A stretch of DNA of 64,000 nucleotides from contig NC_017735.1 of assembly GCF_000259275.1 (NCBI RefSeq), positions 620,001-684,000 on the forward strand. Direction: 5' to 3'. The position numbers were made by a program, and so were the translations under genes. Origin of the DNA: Helicobacter cetorum MIT 99-5656 (GTDB taxonomy: Bacteria > Campylobacterota > Campylobacteria > Campylobacterales > Helicobacteraceae). The notes beneath the pieces were generated by a model. It worked only from the letters and a program-made list of their open reading frames with translations, searched no databases and was not told the DNA's origin. This document shows, piece by piece, positions 23,112-33,996 of this stretch (positions are counted from its first letter, which is position 1; every line of letters begins with the position of its first letter).

Positions 23112-25608
23112 TTAAAACACCCACCCATAATTCATAAACACATGCATGTTGTTAAAGTTTTCATTCAAAGCCACTTCGTTGATAGTTTCTTCTGTAAGTA
23201 GTTGGGCTTTAATGTTTTGTTTAATAAGTGGCATACTAATTCCTAGAGAGATTTTAGAATGCTTGTAGCGGTAGTTAAAGCCTGTAGTGAAATAGACATT
23301 GCCTTTATGCTTGCTAGCGTTAATCATACCATTGAATTGATAGCGGTTATACAAGGCTCTAGCTCCAGCAAAGACTCCAAAAGAAGATTTGAAGTTTTTA
23401 TCTTTATAGACATTGATAAAGTCTATTAAGAGATTCACTCCACCCCCTACTCCATATTGTTGTGTTTTGTTTAATAAGCCTTGTCTTTTAGAGAAGTTGT
23501 AATTAAACATAGCATAGTAAGAAAGACCGATAATGTTGTTGAAATAGTTTTGATAACCTATTTGGGTGTTGAAGCCTAGGGTGGGGTTTTTTAGGGCTTT
23601 ATTTTGCAAGGCTTGAACACTTTCTAAAAGAGTGGCACTCATGGTGTTTAGAGCATTCTCAAACGCACCTTTAGGAACATCTTGCAATGCCATATCGGCA
23701 TAATACCTACACTCATCATATAAACGCATTTCTTCAGCAGTACAACCACTATTATTTGAGATATAAGGGTTGTTGTAAGTAGGGTATCCGTAGTAGGGAT
23801 ATCCTATATTTGAAGTATCATTGCCAGCTATTTTTCGATTCTTTAACTGATGGGCTACGGCAACCTTGCCCTGAACGGCACTTTTAACCCCATCATAATA
23901 TTCGTTACCACCATAATTCGCAGGCAAATCTTGATAATTAATAGGTAATTCATTTGAATTAGCTAATTTCAACCACGCATCAGTGGTAACGCTAGAAAAT
24001 CCTCCACCTAAATGATAATACTCGCTATAAGTCAAATTGCTATCATGTTTCCAGCCTTTGGTGTGTCCAAATTCATGGAAAAAAGTATGGAACATGTAGC
24101 GGTAAGCGTCATTCCATCCGTCATTACCATTGTCTGCAGTATCATTGTATTTTCTCAATAACTCATTAAAATTAGGGTTGATAAAATTCGCATTGACAGC
24201 CATATTAGTGGAACTAGCCCAACCAAATGCCCCAGAATACAAACTAACCGCTCTAATAGACAAGTTCCTACTATCTTGTCTGAATTGGTCAACCAAAGAT
24301 TGCTTGTCAATATTCGTATGATTAACACTTTCATTATCATTGCCATGAAAATTAAATTTTGCATCAAGCATAGCTTCTTTCCATACTTGAGAGTCTAAAG
24401 TGCCAGCTAAATTAAGATACATATTGACATAGTTTTGAGCCACATCAGCAGTCATTTTTTGATATTTGGAGCGATTACTATTTGCACTCTCTGGGTTTTG
24501 AAAGGTCCCATGAATGTTGGTGGTAATTTTATCTATGGCTTCTAAAACCCTTCTTGTATGGTCGCTAGTATCATTTGGGAGTGTTGTGCCGTTATATCTA
24601 AACTCAAAATTTTGCGTGTCCACCTTTTGTAACGCACTATCGCTGAAAGCTGGAATTTGATTTTTATTTAAGGTGATATGCGAACTCGCTTTGATACTAT
24701 CAAAAGTCGCTAAAGTAACATCTCTATAGCCTTTTTCGTTTGTATCGTCCTTAACCTTAACCACTAACTTCACATTCTTTAAATCATAGGGTAAGGAATT
24801 TTTAATATGAATGGTTGAATTGCTTGCATCAAAGGTAGTAGCTATGGGGTTAGTGGTAGAAAAGGTTTGCCCCACAACATTACTATCGGTAAAAAGGGCT
24901 GTTGAAGTATAGCTACCTGAAGTAATTTTTGAAATTGTCTTTGGTGTTTGAATAGTGCTAGGGGCATAATCAGGTATTGCATCTAACCCCTTAGCAAGAG
25001 GAGCGCATGTTCGACCTGTGCTTTTAACTCTCTCTTCGCACTCTTGCGTTTTACGAGCAATTTCTTCTTGTTGCTTTTCTCGTGCTTGGTCTTTTTGAGC
25101 TACAGGGTCAGGCTGTGCTGGGACATCAGCTTGGGCTTGGTCTTTTTGTTCTGAAGTCTTAAGTTGCCCCTCTTCAGAAACACCTTCTACAACCACTGCA
25201 GAGGAGGCTGTGGTGCTTTCTTGTTCTGTATTCTTAGCTTGTTGCGTGCTTTCTGTTTGACCAGAACTTACTTGAGAAGGGGTTTCACTTTCTTCATGAG
25301 AATGGGCTTCGTGCGAGTGGTTTGAACGGCTAGTTGATTCTTCTTTAGTTGTCTTTCTAGGTTGATAACCCTGCTGATACAAGCCATTCCCTATGATTGA
25401 TTGTGGGTTTGGGCGTTTTTTAACGCTCTCTGTGATACTAGACATACCTGTTTCAAACCCTGCCTGTATGAAAAATCCGCTTTTTGGATGGGCTTCTAAA
25501 TTACTCCATAATCCTACAAGTGCTAAACACACACTTTTGCTTAAGTGTGTAAGATTATTCCTAAAATTTTGCCTTTTACTCTCTCTCTCTCTCTCTCGTT
25601 TTAGTCAT
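23112..25608 (-). CDS. Large OMP with metzincin-like HEXXH motif (paralogue 2), phase-variable and out of frame here
   Basis: The long frame is open from 23112 to beyond 25580. The natural ATG at 25608 (AAAGGA six bases upstream) enters a (CT)9 tract and stops after 10 codons. Ten or seven repeats would join it to a product of about 832 residues. The protein has a signal peptide (THLSKSVCLALVGLW, cut near LEA-HPKS), a long Gln/Glu/Ser linker, a central domain, and a Helicobacter OMP barrel ending NYGWVF. The motif HEFGHTKGWKH fits HExxHxxGxxH exactly (residues 486-496 counted from a GTG at 25532). No downstream Met-turn is obvious. Paralogue 1 at 7038-9278 shares the whole layout. A TACAAT box (25646-25651) lies 38 bases upstream of the ATG. 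Confidence 0.85.
25579..25597. repeat. (CT)9 simple repeat in the OMP signal-peptide region
   Basis: Nine CT units plus one C on the plus strand (AG repeat in the coding strand) between codon 4 and the signal peptide core. From the ATG to the OMP frame is 28 bases, so the present length is out of frame; 30 (ten units) or 24 (seven units) would be in frame. The position matches the CT tracts of H. pylori sabA, hopZ and oipA. Confidence 0.9.
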
Positions 25609-25701
25609 TGCTTATCCTTTAATAATGTCTTATTACTTTGGGCTGATTGTATCCCTTAAAACTTAAAAATCTTTGAAATGAGCTAAGTTTTAGCTCAAAA
25701 C

Positions 25702-26490
25702 TCAAGGCATTTTTACAATGATAGGTTTGGTGAGTTTTTTCGTAACTTCATTTGCATGCTCTAGGGCTTCTTGACGGGTTTTATAAGGTCCGATTAAATA
25801 CTTTGTATTTGCTTTGCCCTTTTCTATTTTATGAGCAAACTTTTCAAATTCTTGCAAAAACGCTTTGTTGGGCGTATGAGCAAAAACCCCTACCTGCAAG
25901 TAGTAACTCTTAGGCATTGCAGTGTTTTTGGGTTTCTTCGCTTCTTGTTTGACTGGTTTTTTAAGCCCTTTCTCTTGCTGAGAATGCTTAGTGTGAGCTT
26001 GTTTTGAGGCTTTCTTGTTGTCAGTTTGTGCGGGCTTTTTGTCATTTTGTTTTGCTTCTTGCTTAGGCATTTTCTTTAGCTTAGAAGTATGCTCAATGAA
26101 ATTTGGCTCACTACCTTTATTGTTGGGCGTATCGCTAGGTGCTTTGGTTTCATCACTTTGCATTTTCAAATTCGCCCTATCTTGATTCTTCACATCATCG
26201 GCTAGTTTGTCTAGTCTATCTTCTTGTTGAGGGTTGTTAGGAAACTCTAAATTCAAATTTTCAAACTCATCATCTTTTTTCTCGTCTTTAGTGTTGCCTA
26301 TCTTTTGCATGCCACTATCCGTTTGTAAAAAGGTCTCTTTGGGTGTGGTTCTTGTGCTTTTCCAAAATACCATTAAAAGCACTGCTAAGACAATAATCGC
26401 AATCGCTACAATCAAAAGCGCTTTTTTAGCACCACCTCCACTGCTCTCTTCTTCTAAAATAACATCATTCAATCTTTCTTTTTCTTGCAT
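25702..26490 (-). CDS. SPOR-domain membrane protein
   Basis: 262 residues. A short cytosolic N-terminus (MQEKERLNDVILEEE) precedes one membrane span (KKALLIVAIAIIVLAVLLMV), a long Lys/Gln/Asp-rich periplasmic linker (about 55-185), and a C-terminal SPOR domain (YYLQVGVFAHTPNKAFLQEF to KPIIVKMP). SPOR domains bind denuded peptidoglycan at division sites, so a cell-division or wall role is likely. The ATG at 26490 was preferred to a TTG at 26505 because AAAGGA sits 6 bases before it. It begins the second conserved block (HP0185 as recalled) and follows the DUF1882 gene. Confidence 0.85.
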   Translation of the reverse strand: MQEKERLNDVILEEESSGGGAKKALLIVAIAIIVLAVLLMVFWKSTRTTPKETFLQTDSGMQKIGNTKDEKKDDEFENLNLEFPNNPQQEDRLDKLADDVKNQDRANLKMQSDETKAPSDTPNNKGSEPNFIEHTSKLKKMPKQEAKQNDKKPAQTDNKKASKQAHTKHSQQEKGLKKPVKQEAKKPKNTAMPKSYYLQVGVFAHTPNKAFLQEFEKFAHKIEKGKANTKYLIGPYKTRQEALEHANEVTKKLTKPIIVKMP

Positions 26491-26511
26491 CAAAAATCCT
26501 TTCAAAAAATT

Positions 26512-27054
26512 TTATAAATGCTTTGCCCAAGAACTCCCTCGTTCTTTCGCAAAAACTTCATAGGGTAAAGCTAGAATGTTAAATTCCTTAGGAAACTCGT
26601 TGTTAGGAAATATTCTCCACTCTTTAGGCAAACCTTGTGCTAACTTCATAGACAAAGTTTTAACTAATCTTTCTCCTTCGCCAAGCTCTGTATGCCCTTT
26701 ATGCACATATAAATGCAAATGGCCTGGAGTCTTAGTGTTATAAGCGGTAAAGTTCATAAAGCCTTCTTCACGAAGAAGTAATTGTGCCTTATGATAAAAA
26801 CGCTCTGGGTTTCTCCCATTATAATCAAACACAATATTTTCTACCTTATTATTACGCAAAATTAAATTGTGTGCGATTTCTATTTCTCTTTTCAAATGTT
26901 TTTGAATGAGAGAGCTTGTCAGCATGGCATCTACTTTTTGAAATTTATTGTAATAACACCGCCCCGCATAAATCATTTTTTCACCCAAGCCCGGCTTTTT
27001 TTCAAAATAGTGACTCGTGTCTATTTTGATGAGTTTGAGTTCCATTTCTGTCAT
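26512..27054 (-). CDS. DUF1882-family protein
   Basis: 180 residues with no signal or membrane span. It opens [20 protein letters not shown]. The central [20 protein letters not shown] and [20 protein letters not shown] segments resemble the epsilonproteobacterial DUF1882 family (recalled; HP0184 in H. pylori). The pattern of paired His residues ([11 protein letters not shown]) is suggestive of a nucleotide- or metal-binding pocket, but no activity is known to me. Good ribosome site AAGGAAG before the ATG. It is 12 bases downstream of glyA and 21 bases upstream of the SPOR gene, so it is part of one minus-strand operon. Confidence 0.75.
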   Translation of the reverse strand: MTEMELKLIKIDTSHYFEKKPGLGEKMIYAGRCYYNKFQKVDAMLTSSLIQKHLKREIEIAHNLILRNNKVENIVFDYNGRNPERFYHKAQLLLREEGFMNFTAYNTKTPGHLHLYVHKGHTELGEGERLVKTLSMKLAQGLPKEWRIFPNNEFPKEFNILALPYEVFAKERGSSWAKHL

Positions 27055-27066
27055 TACTACTTCCTT

Positions 27067-28317
27067 TTAAAAGATTGGTTGGCTATACACAGGAAATTGT
27101 GCACTTAAAGCCTTTAATTCCTCTTTTACATGCAATTGCAGACTAACATTATCAATATCATTTAAAATATCTGATATTTTATTCCCTATGATTTCAAATT
27201 CCTTAGCTCCCATGCCTCTTGCACTTAATGCGGCCGAACCAATTCTTATGCCACTAGTTACAAAAGGGCTACGAGTTTCACCCGGGATTGTATTTTTGTT
27301 CACGCAAATTCCGGCATTTCCTAGGGCATTATCCGCGTCTTTTCCGCTATAAGGCTTGTCTAAAAAATCCATTAAAAGCAAATGGTTAGAAGTGCCATCA
27401 CTCACTAGCTTATGATTTTTTTCTTTTAAAACTTGGGCTAAAACTTGCATGTTAGACTTTACTAATTGTGCATAAGCTTTAAATTCTGGCTTTAAATTCT
27501 CTTTAAACCCCACCGCTTTTGCAGCAATAACATGCATTAAAGGTCCGCCCTGAGTTCCCGGAAAAATCGCTCTATCAATCTTAGTGGCTATCTCTTCATT
27601 ATTAGTTAAAATAAGCCCCCCTCTAGGCCCTCTTAAGGTCTTATGCGTGGTGCTTGAAACCACATGACAATGCGGAAAAGGGTGGCTATGCTCATTAGCT
27701 ACTACAAGTCCTGCCACATGGGCTATATCGCCTAGTAATAACGCCCCTACTTCATCAGCAATTTCTCTGAATTTCTTAAAATCAATCTCTCGTGGATAGG
27801 CTGAAAACCCACACACAATGATTTGGGGCTTAACACTTTTAGCAACTTTAAGCACTTCTTCATAATCAATATAGCCATCTAAACCTACCCCATAAGAGAA
27901 GCTTTGATAATGCTTACCGGTTAAGCTCACTTTAGAACCATGCGTTAAATGCCCCCCACAGCTTAAATCCATGCCTAAAATCTTGTCATAAGGTTTTAAA
28001 AGGGCGTGATAAACGGCGTTATTAGCTTGTGAGCCTGAATGAGATTGCACATTAGCAAACTGACAATTAAAAAGCTTTTTAGCCCTTTCTATGGCTAGGC
28101 TTTCTATTTTATCCACCACTTCACAGCCCCCATAGTAGCGCTTGTTTGGATAGCCTTCGGCGTATTTGTTCGTTAAGACACTTCCCATAGCCTCCATAAC
28201 ACTAGGAAAGGTATAATTCTCGCTTGCTATCATTTCTAAATGTTCGTTTTGACGCTTTAATTCTTCGCCAATAAGTTCAAAAATCTCGCTATCGCTTTGT
28301 TCTAAAAAATATGCCAT
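27067..28317 (-). CDS. glyA: Serine hydroxymethyltransferase
   Basis: PLP enzyme converting serine and tetrahydrofolate to glycine and methylene-THF, the main one-carbon source. The 416 residues have family length. The PLP lysine motif [16 protein letters not shown] is intact, as are HLTHGSKVS and the N-terminal [19 protein letters not shown]. The lysS stop abuts its ATG (lysS ends at 28318), so the two are translationally linked. Confidence 0.98.
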   Translation of the reverse strand: MAYFLEQSDSEIFELIGEELKRQNEHLEMIASENYTFPSVMEAMGSVLTNKYAEGYPNKRYYGGCEVVDKIESLAIERAKKLFNCQFANVQSHSGSQANNAVYHALLKPYDKILGMDLSCGGHLTHGSKVSLTGKHYQSFSYGVGLDGYIDYEEVLKVAKSVKPQIIVCGFSAYPREIDFKKFREIADEVGALLLGDIAHVAGLVVANEHSHPFPHCHVVSSTTHKTLRGPRGGLILTNNEEIATKIDRAIFPGTQGGPLMHVIAAKAVGFKENLKPEFKAYAQLVKSNMQVLAQVLKEKNHKLVSDGTSNHLLLMDFLDKPYSGKDADNALGNAGICVNKNTIPGETRSPFVTSGIRIGSAALSARGMGAKEFEIIGNKISDILNDIDNVSLQLHVKEELKALSAQFPVYSQPIF

Positions 28318-29823
28318 TTACTCTTCACTCTCAACATTAAAATCGTTTTTAACAGGACGCATAGCTGGAAACAAAATCACATCTTTAATGCTCTTAGCTC
28401 CGGTTAATAACATGACTAATCTGTCAATGCCTATGCCTTGTCCTGCAGTTGGGGGCATAGCATGCGCTAATGCCCATACATAGTCTTCGTCCATATATTG
28501 TGCCTCTTCATCGCCCTTTTCTTTTTCAGCCACTTGAGCCTTAAAACGCTCTAGTTGGTCTAAGGGGTCATTAAGCTCGCTAAAGCCATTAGCAATTTCT
28601 CGCCCAGCGATAAATAATTCAAACCTATCAGCGATATTAGGATTATTATCATTGCGTCTAGCTAGTGGGCTAATCTCAATAGGATATTCTGTTACAAAAG
28701 TGGGGTTAATGAGTTTATGCTCTACAAAATTATCAAACGCCTCAGCGAGCAATTTTCCATAAGTAAGGTTATTCTCTACTTTGATACCTTTTTCTAACAA
28801 ATAAGCTAAAAGTTTGTCTTCTTTTTCTAAAATATCCTTACTAATGCCCCCTATTTTTTCTAAAGCGTCTAAATAAGAAATCACGCAAGTTTGGTTAAAA
28901 TCCACTTCCATGTCGTTATAGACAATTTTTGAAGTTAAATTCAAGGTCTTTAGCAAGTAGTCAAACAATCTCTTGCTTAATTCAATCAAATCTTCATAAG
29001 TGTGATACGCCCAGTAAAATTCAATCATCGTAAATTCAGGGTTATGGCTATGGTCCATGCCTTCGTTTCTGAAATTACGATTGATTTCAAACACCGCTTC
29101 AAAACCCCCTACAATAAGGCGTTTGAGATATAGTTCTGGGGCAATTCTTAAATACCTTTCAATTTCTAAAGCATTGTGATAAGTTACAAAAGGTCTTGCA
29201 TTCGCTCCACCAGGAATAGGGTGCATCATAGGGGTTTCTACTTCCAAAAAGCCTTCTGTTTCAAAAAATTTACGCACACTTGAGACAATCAAGCTACGCT
29301 TTTTAAACACCTCTTTAACTTCGGGATTAACGATTAAATCCAAGTATCGCTGGCGATAACGCAACTCCACATCGCTAAGCCCATGAAATTTCTCCGGTAA
29401 TGGCACAATGGCTTTGCTTAAAATATGAAATTCTAGGGCATGGATACTTAATTCGCCTGTTTTTGTAGCAAAAGGAAAACCCTTCACAAACACAATATCG
29501 CCCACTTCTAAATGCTTTTTTAAGCTCTTAAACTCATCGTTTAATTCATTTTGTGAAATATAAGCTTGCAAAGTCGTGCTTTCGTCTTCAATCTTAATAA
29601 AACATGCCTTACCCATCAAACGCAAGAGCTTGACTCTACCTACAATACTCTCGCATTTTTCTTTGTCTTTAGGCTCTTCTAAATCTTTAACATAAGCGTA
29701 TTTTTCTAAAAAAGCATCGTTTTTAAGACTTCGTTTCAAGCCGTTTTTATAAGGGTTTTTCCCTTCTTCTCTTAAGCTATTAGCTTTATTTATGCGTTGT
29801 TGAATGTATTGATTAGAAAACAT
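28318..29823 (-). CDS. lysS: Lysyl-tRNA synthetase, class II
   Basis: Charges tRNA-Lys. The 501 residues contain an N-terminal OB-fold (about 55-150, [20 protein letters not shown]) and the class II catalytic core with motif 1 ([20 protein letters not shown]), motif 2 ([18 protein letters not shown]) and motif 3 ([15 protein letters not shown]). All are intact. It is 22 bases downstream of the CvpA-like gene and directly upstream of glyA. Confidence 0.98.
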   Translation of the reverse strand: MFSNQYIQQRINKANSLREEGKNPYKNGLKRSLKNDAFLEKYAYVKDLEEPKDKEKCESIVGRVKLLRLMGKACFIKIEDESTTLQAYISQNELNDEFKSLKKHLEVGDIVFVKGFPFATKTGELSIHALEFHILSKAIVPLPEKFHGLSDVELRYRQRYLDLIVNPEVKEVFKKRSLIVSSVRKFFETEGFLEVETPMMHPIPGGANARPFVTYHNALEIERYLRIAPELYLKRLIVGGFEAVFEINRNFRNEGMDHSHNPEFTMIEFYWAYHTYEDLIELSKRLFDYLLKTLNLTSKIVYNDMEVDFNQTCVISYLDALEKIGGISKDILEKEDKLLAYLLEKGIKVENNLTYGKLLAEAFDNFVEHKLINPTFVTEYPIEISPLARRNDNNPNIADRFELFIAGREIANGFSELNDPLDQLERFKAQVAEKEKGDEEAQYMDEDYVWALAHAMPPTAGQGIGIDRLVMLLTGAKSIKDVILFPAMRPVKNDFNVESEE

Positions 29824-29845
29824 ATTATGCCTTTAGGGTTGTTCT

Positions 29846-30502
29846 TTAGTTGGTATCACTCTTGTATTCTTGCTCTAACATTTTTTTGGGTAAATCTTTA
29901 GCCTTTTCCTTCAGGACTTCTACCCCCTTATCCATAGCCTTATCAAAAGTTTCTTTAGCGTTATCTTTGATTTCATCGCCCATCTCTTTAAAATTATCTT
30001 TAAGATTTTGTTCTGCATGTTTAACGCCATCAAGACGCATGATTTTACTTGCAATGCCTTTCATCGTAGGAAAAATATCGCTTTTTTCCTGCAAGTAAGC
30101 GTCAATATTTTTCATCAAATCCATTTTAGAGAGTGCATAAAGAATAAAAGAAAGCACTAAAAAAGTTTTTAAACATGAAAAAATAAAGCCTAACGCCCTA
30201 TCAATAATGCCTAGTCCACTAAAGACTAAAACCTTGCTTAGCACGACCCCAAGCGTTAAGAAAAACACCCAAGCTAACGCTAACACAAGCAAAAAACCGA
30301 TGAGATTAGTCATGGTTTCATTTCTTAGATTATACAAATGTTCTGAGAATAACTGACCAATAACAATAGAATACCTAGACGCCAAATACACTCCAAGCAC
30401 AATCCCTAAAATACCAGCTACTTCACTCACTAATCCATGATAAAACCCCCTAATTCCAAAGGCTACAACTACAACAATCAACGCTAAATCAATATAATTC
30501 AA
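29846..30502 (-). CDS. CvpA-family membrane protein
   Basis: 218 residues. Four hydrophobic helices occupy residues 5-130 (MNYIDLALIVVVVAFGIRGF then YHGLVSEVAGILGIVLGVYL). A charged, coiled-coil C-terminal tail with EIKDNAKETFDKAMDKGVEV repeats follows. The opening D-x-x-L-x-x-x-x-x-x-x-G-x-x-x-G pattern is that of CvpA/colicin V production proteins, which are linked to envelope homeostasis in other bacteria. The function in Helicobacter is not known. First gene of the minus-strand cvpA-lysS-glyA-DUF1882-SPOR run; divergent from lnt. Confidence 0.8.
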   Translation of the reverse strand: MNYIDLALIVVVVAFGIRGFYHGLVSEVAGILGIVLGVYLASRYSIVIGQLFSEHLYNLRNETMTNLIGFLLVLALAWVFFLTLGVVLSKVLVFSGLGIIDRALGFIFSCLKTFLVLSFILYALSKMDLMKNIDAYLQEKSDIFPTMKGIASKIMRLDGVKHAEQNLKDNFKEMGDEIKDNAKETFDKAMDKGVEVLKEKAKDLPKKMLEQEYKSDTN

Positions 30503-30744
30503 ACTCTAAACCCAAACCTTTCTTAATTTCAAAATAACAACGGCGTTTTTTAAAAAACAAACGCTCCCTTAAGCAACTCCAATAAACTTGCACTCTTTTA
30601 AAGCCTTGAAATTTGAGAATAATAACACAACTTAAAAAAAACTAGCCTTAATTAGCCAAGCATTCTTTCAGTTACAGCCGACACAACCCTAAAATCCGCC
30701 TAATTGTCGTTATAATACCCTATAAAATTTTAAGGTCAGAAAGC

Positions 30745-32019
30745 ATGCGTTTTGTTTCACTTCATACAAACACTTTTTTACTGGCATGTTTATTTGTTTT
30801 GAGTGTGTATATTAACACTCTTTTAGATTTATTTAATCTAAACCCCTATATTTCTATCGCACTTAATAGCCTACTAGCTCCATTAAGCATGTTAGCCTTT
30901 TTAAAAGCACCTAAAAATCACGCCCTTTTCTTTGGATTTCTTATAGGGGCATTACTCTTTTATTGGAGTGCTTTAAGCTTTCGTTACTCAGAATTTCCTT
31001 ATTTGTTGCCCCTAATCATTATTCTTGTAGCGTTAGTCTATGGGGTGCTATTTTACTTTTTACTTTATTTTGAAAACCCCTATTTTAGGCTTTTGAGCTT
31101 TTTAAGCATAAGCTTTATCCACCCCTTTAATTTTGATTGGCTAGTGCCAGATAGCTTTTTTGCTTATAGTGTGTTTAAAAATGACAAATTATCTTTAGGA
31201 CTTGTCTTTTTAGCTTGCATTTTCTTTAGCACCTTAAAACCTAAAACCTATAAAATCTTAGGGATATTATGCTTAGCAATCGCTCTCGATTTCAACCTTT
31301 TTAAAACAAGCGACTTAAAAAATACTGACAATATCCAACTAGTCTCTACCACAACTCCCCAAAATTTAAAATTTGATTCAAACTACCTTAGCGATATTGA
31401 AAATAACATGCTTAAAGAAATAAAGCTCGCCATTAGCCACAAAAAAAATCTCATCGTATTTCCAGAAACCGCCTACCCCACTACTCTAGAAAACTCCGCC
31501 TTTAAAGCTGAGCTAGAAAATTTGAGTGATAATATTGCTATTTTAATAGGCACCTTACGCACGCAAGGTTATAATCTCTATAATAGTGCGTTTTTATTTT
31601 CTAAAAAAAGCGTTCAAATTACTGACAAGGTCATTCTAGCCCCCTTTGGTGAAACTATGCCCTTGCCAGAATTTCTTAAAAAACCCCTTGAAAAACTCTT
31701 TTTTGGCGAGAGCGCTTATTTATACCGCTCTAGTCAAAATTTTAGTGATTTTAAACTAGATAATCTAATTTTTCGCCCCTTAATTTGCTATGAAGGCACT
31801 TCTAGACTCGCTTATTTAAACAGCCCTTCAAAAGTTTTTATTGTAATGAGCAATAACGCATGGTTTAGCCCAAGCATTGAACCGAGCCTGCAAAGAATGC
31901 TTTTAAAACACTATGCAAGGCGCTATCACAAGGTTATTTTACATAGTGCAAATTTTTCATCTTCTTACATTCTAAGCCCAAGTTTGTTAGGCGATATTCT
32001 TTTTAGGAAAACTTTATGA
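30745..32019 (+). CDS. lnt: Apolipoprotein N-acyltransferase
   Basis: Adds the third acyl chain to lipoproteins in the inner membrane. The 424 residues are shorter than the roughly 510 of E. coli. About six membrane helices (residues 8-190) are followed by a periplasmic C-N hydrolase domain. The catalytic triad positions are visible: Glu in IVFPETAYP, Lys in [15 protein letters not shown], and Cys in [11 protein letters not shown]. The final membrane helix of the E. coli enzyme appears to be missing or very short. The stop overlaps the ABC transporter ATG (ATGA). Confidence 0.88.
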   Translation: MRFVSLHTNTFLLACLFVLSVYINTLLDLFNLNPYISIALNSLLAPLSMLAFLKAPKNHALFFGFLIGALLFYWSALSFRYSEFPYLLPLIIILVALVYGVLFYFLLYFENPYFRLLSFLSISFIHPFNFDWLVPDSFFAYSVFKNDKLSLGLVFLACIFFSTLKPKTYKILGILCLAIALDFNLFKTSDLKNTDNIQLVSTTTPQNLKFDSNYLSDIENNMLKEIKLAISHKKNLIVFPETAYPTTLENSAFKAELENLSDNIAILIGTLRTQGYNLYNSAFLFSKKSVQITDKVILAPFGETMPLPEFLKKPLEKLFFGESAYLYRSSQNFSDFKLDNLIFRPLICYEGTSRLAYLNSPSKVFIVMSNNAWFSPSIEPSLQRMLLKHYARRYHKVILHSANFSSSYILSPSLLGDILFRKTL

Positions 32020-32657
32020 TTAGAGCAACTAATATCTCTCACGCCTTTGAAAAACCCCTTTATAGTGGCGTGAATTTACACATTAAACCTAAAGAAAGCC
32101 TAGCGATTTTAGGCATAAGTGGGAGTGGCAAAAGCACTCTTTTAAATCATCTAGCCACCATGCTAAAACCAAATAGCGGGATAATTAGTTTATTAGAATA
32201 TGAAGATATTTATGCCTTAAATTCAAAAAAACTTTTAGAATTGCGTCGCTATCAAATAGGCATCGTGTTTCAAGCCCATTATCTTTTTAAAGGGTTTAAT
32301 GCTTTAGAAAATTTACAAGTCGCTTCAATTATGTCTAAACAAAGTATTAATCACACGCTTTTAGAAAAATTAGGCATAGCCCACACTCTCAAACAAGGCG
32401 TGGGCGAATTAAGTGGCGGACAGCAACAACGCCTAAGCATTGCTAGAATGCTCTCTAAAAAACCAAAAATCATTATCGCCGATGAACCTACCGGAAATTT
32501 AGACACCACTACCGCTAATCAAGTCATAAGCATTCTACAAAACTACATTATAGAAGAAGAAGGGGCTTTAGTTTTAGCTACGCATGATGAAAATTTGGCT
32601 TTCACTTGCTCACAAGTCTATCGCTTAGAAAAAGAAACTCTAATCAAGGAAAAATAA
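32016..32657 (+). CDS. ABC transporter ATP-binding protein, LolD/MacB/FtsE type
   Basis: 213-residue ATPase with Walker [11 protein letters not shown]-loop FQAHYLF, signature [15 protein letters not shown], Walker [13 protein letters not shown] and H-loop ATHDENLAF. The PTGNLD sequence is typical of the LolD/FtsE/MacB group. Adjacent to lnt, a lipoprotein-release (LolD-like) role is attractive, but no cognate LolC/E gene is next to it, so the partner is unknown. Its ATG overlaps the lnt stop by 4 bases, and pseI starts 4 bases after its stop, giving a three-gene operon. Confidence 0.85.
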   Translation: MIRATNISHAFEKPLYSGVNLHIKPKESLAILGISGSGKSTLLNHLATMLKPNSGIISLLEYEDIYALNSKKLLELRRYQIGIVFQAHYLFKGFNALENLQVASIMSKQSINHTLLEKLGIAHTLKQGVGELSGGQQQRLSIARMLSKKPKIIIADEPTGNLDTTTANQVISILQNYIIEEEGALVLATHDENLAFTCSQVYRLEKETLIKEK

Positions 32658-32661
32658 GAAA

Positions 32662-33672
32662 ATGTTAAAGTATCCTAAAATTGTCGCAGAGTTGAGCGCT
32701 AATCATAACCAAGATTTAAATCTCGCTAAAGAAAGCATTTATGCCATTAAAGAAAGTGGTGCGGATTTTGTCAAGCTCCAAACCTACACGCCAGATTGTA
32801 TGACCTTAAAGGAAAACCCCTTCATCATTCAAGGCACTTTATGGGATAAAGAAAGCTTGTATGAATTGTATCAAAAAGCTTCTACACCCCTAGAGTGGCA
32901 TGCTGAATTGTTTGAGTTAGCTAGAAAGCTTGATTTAGGAATTTTTAGCTCACCTTTTAGTCTAAAAGCCTTAGAACTTTTAGAGAGCTTAGATTGCGCT
33001 ATGTATAAAATCGCTAGTTTTGAAATTACTGATTTAGAATTGATTGAAAAAGTCGCACGCACACAAAAACCCATTATCCTTTCTAGTGGCATCGCCACAC
33101 TGACTGAATTACAAGACGCCATTACTTTGTGCAAAGAAGTCAATCATTTTGACATCACACTTTTAAAATGCGTGAGTGCTTATCCTAGCAAATTAGAAGA
33201 CGCTCATCTTTTAAGCATGGTTAATTTTGGCGAAAAATTTGGTGTAAAATTTGGTTTGAGCGACCATACTATCGGCTCACTTTGTCCCATTCTAGCCACC
33301 ACTCTAGGTGCGAGTATGATAGAAAAACATTTTATTTTGAACAAATCTATACAAACCCCAGATAGTGCCTTTAGCATGGATTTTAACGAATTTAAAAACA
33401 TGGTTAAAGAAATCAAACAAAGCGTTTTGGCCCTAGGAAAAGAAGAGTCAGAAATTGATAAAGGGACTTTAGAGAAACGAAGAATTTTTGCTCGCTCTTT
33501 ATTTGTGATTAAAGATATTCAAAAAGGCGAAGCTTTTACTAGTGAGAATATCAAGGCGTTGCGCCCAAATCTTGGCCTACACCCTAAATTTTACAAAGAA
33601 ATTTTAGGCAAAAAAGCAACAAAATTTTTAAAAGCTAACACCCCCTTGCAAGCTGATGCTATAGAACATTAA
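32662..33672 (+). CDS. pseI: Pseudaminic acid synthase (NeuB family)
   Basis: Condenses phosphoenolpyruvate with 6-deoxy-AltdiNAc to form pseudaminic acid, used to glycosylate flagellins. The 336 residues hold a TIM-barrel NeuB domain (1-240; DFVKLQTYTPDCMTL and GLSDHTIGSLCP segments) and a C-terminal SAF antifreeze-like domain (about 275-336; RSLFVIKDIQKGEAFTSENI). The assignment to PseI rather than sialic acid synthase rests on synteny with H. pylori HP0178 (recalled). It follows the ABC gene by 4 bases. Confidence 0.85.
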   Translation: MLKYPKIVAELSANHNQDLNLAKESIYAIKESGADFVKLQTYTPDCMTLKENPFIIQGTLWDKESLYELYQKASTPLEWHAELFELARKLDLGIFSSPFSLKALELLESLDCAMYKIASFEITDLELIEKVARTQKPIILSSGIATLTELQDAITLCKEVNHFDITLLKCVSAYPSKLEDAHLLSMVNFGEKFGVKFGLSDHTIGSLCPILATTLGASMIEKHFILNKSIQTPDSAFSMDFNEFKNMVKEIKQSVLALGKEESEIDKGTLEKRRIFARSLFVIKDIQKGEAFTSENIKALRPNLGLHPKFYKEILGKKATKFLKANTPLQADAIEH

Positions 33673-33905
33673 TTTTATTACAAAAAAAATAACATAAAGC
33701 CATAGAGCATAAAATAATACAGAAAAACTGAATATGTTTTAACATCTAGTATATTTCAAAATAGCCACACAGCTTGGATAATCAAAACACATGAAAAACT
33801 TTTTAAAGTGATTTTTATAATAGAAACGAATTATTTATAAATAATAGTTGTTAAGCTTTACATATATTCTAACAACAAATTAGAACAACTTCTATGCGAT
33901 TAAGT

Positions 33906-33925
33906 AAGGGGCTAACAAACCCCTT
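33906..33925. terminator. Weak hairpin after pseI
   Basis: AAGGGG, loop CTAACAAA, CCCCTT then TGC: 6-bp G/C-rich stem in the convergent pseI-efp gap. Possible terminator for pseI. The remaining 33673-33905 stretch is A/T-rich and without ORFs. Confidence 0.4.
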
Positions 33926-33955
33926 TGCTACAGAAAGTATTGGACTCTATTAGCA

Positions 33956-33980
33956 TTGATTAAAAACTACTTTTAATCAA
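33956..33980. terminator. Bidirectional terminator between pseI and efp
   Basis: TTGATTAAAA, loop ACTAC, TTTTAATCAA: perfect 10-base arms, 16 bases from the efp stop. On each strand the arm ends in a T-run, as expected for a bidirectional element between convergent genes. Confidence 0.5.
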
Positions 33981-33996
33981 CTATATTAGACACACC

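Noticed and set aside
25532-25534. GTG at 25534-25532 as the real start of OMP paralogue 2
   Set aside because: It falls inside the signal peptide and lacks a ribosome site; the ATG at 25608 has a clear one and matches the leader of paralogue 1.
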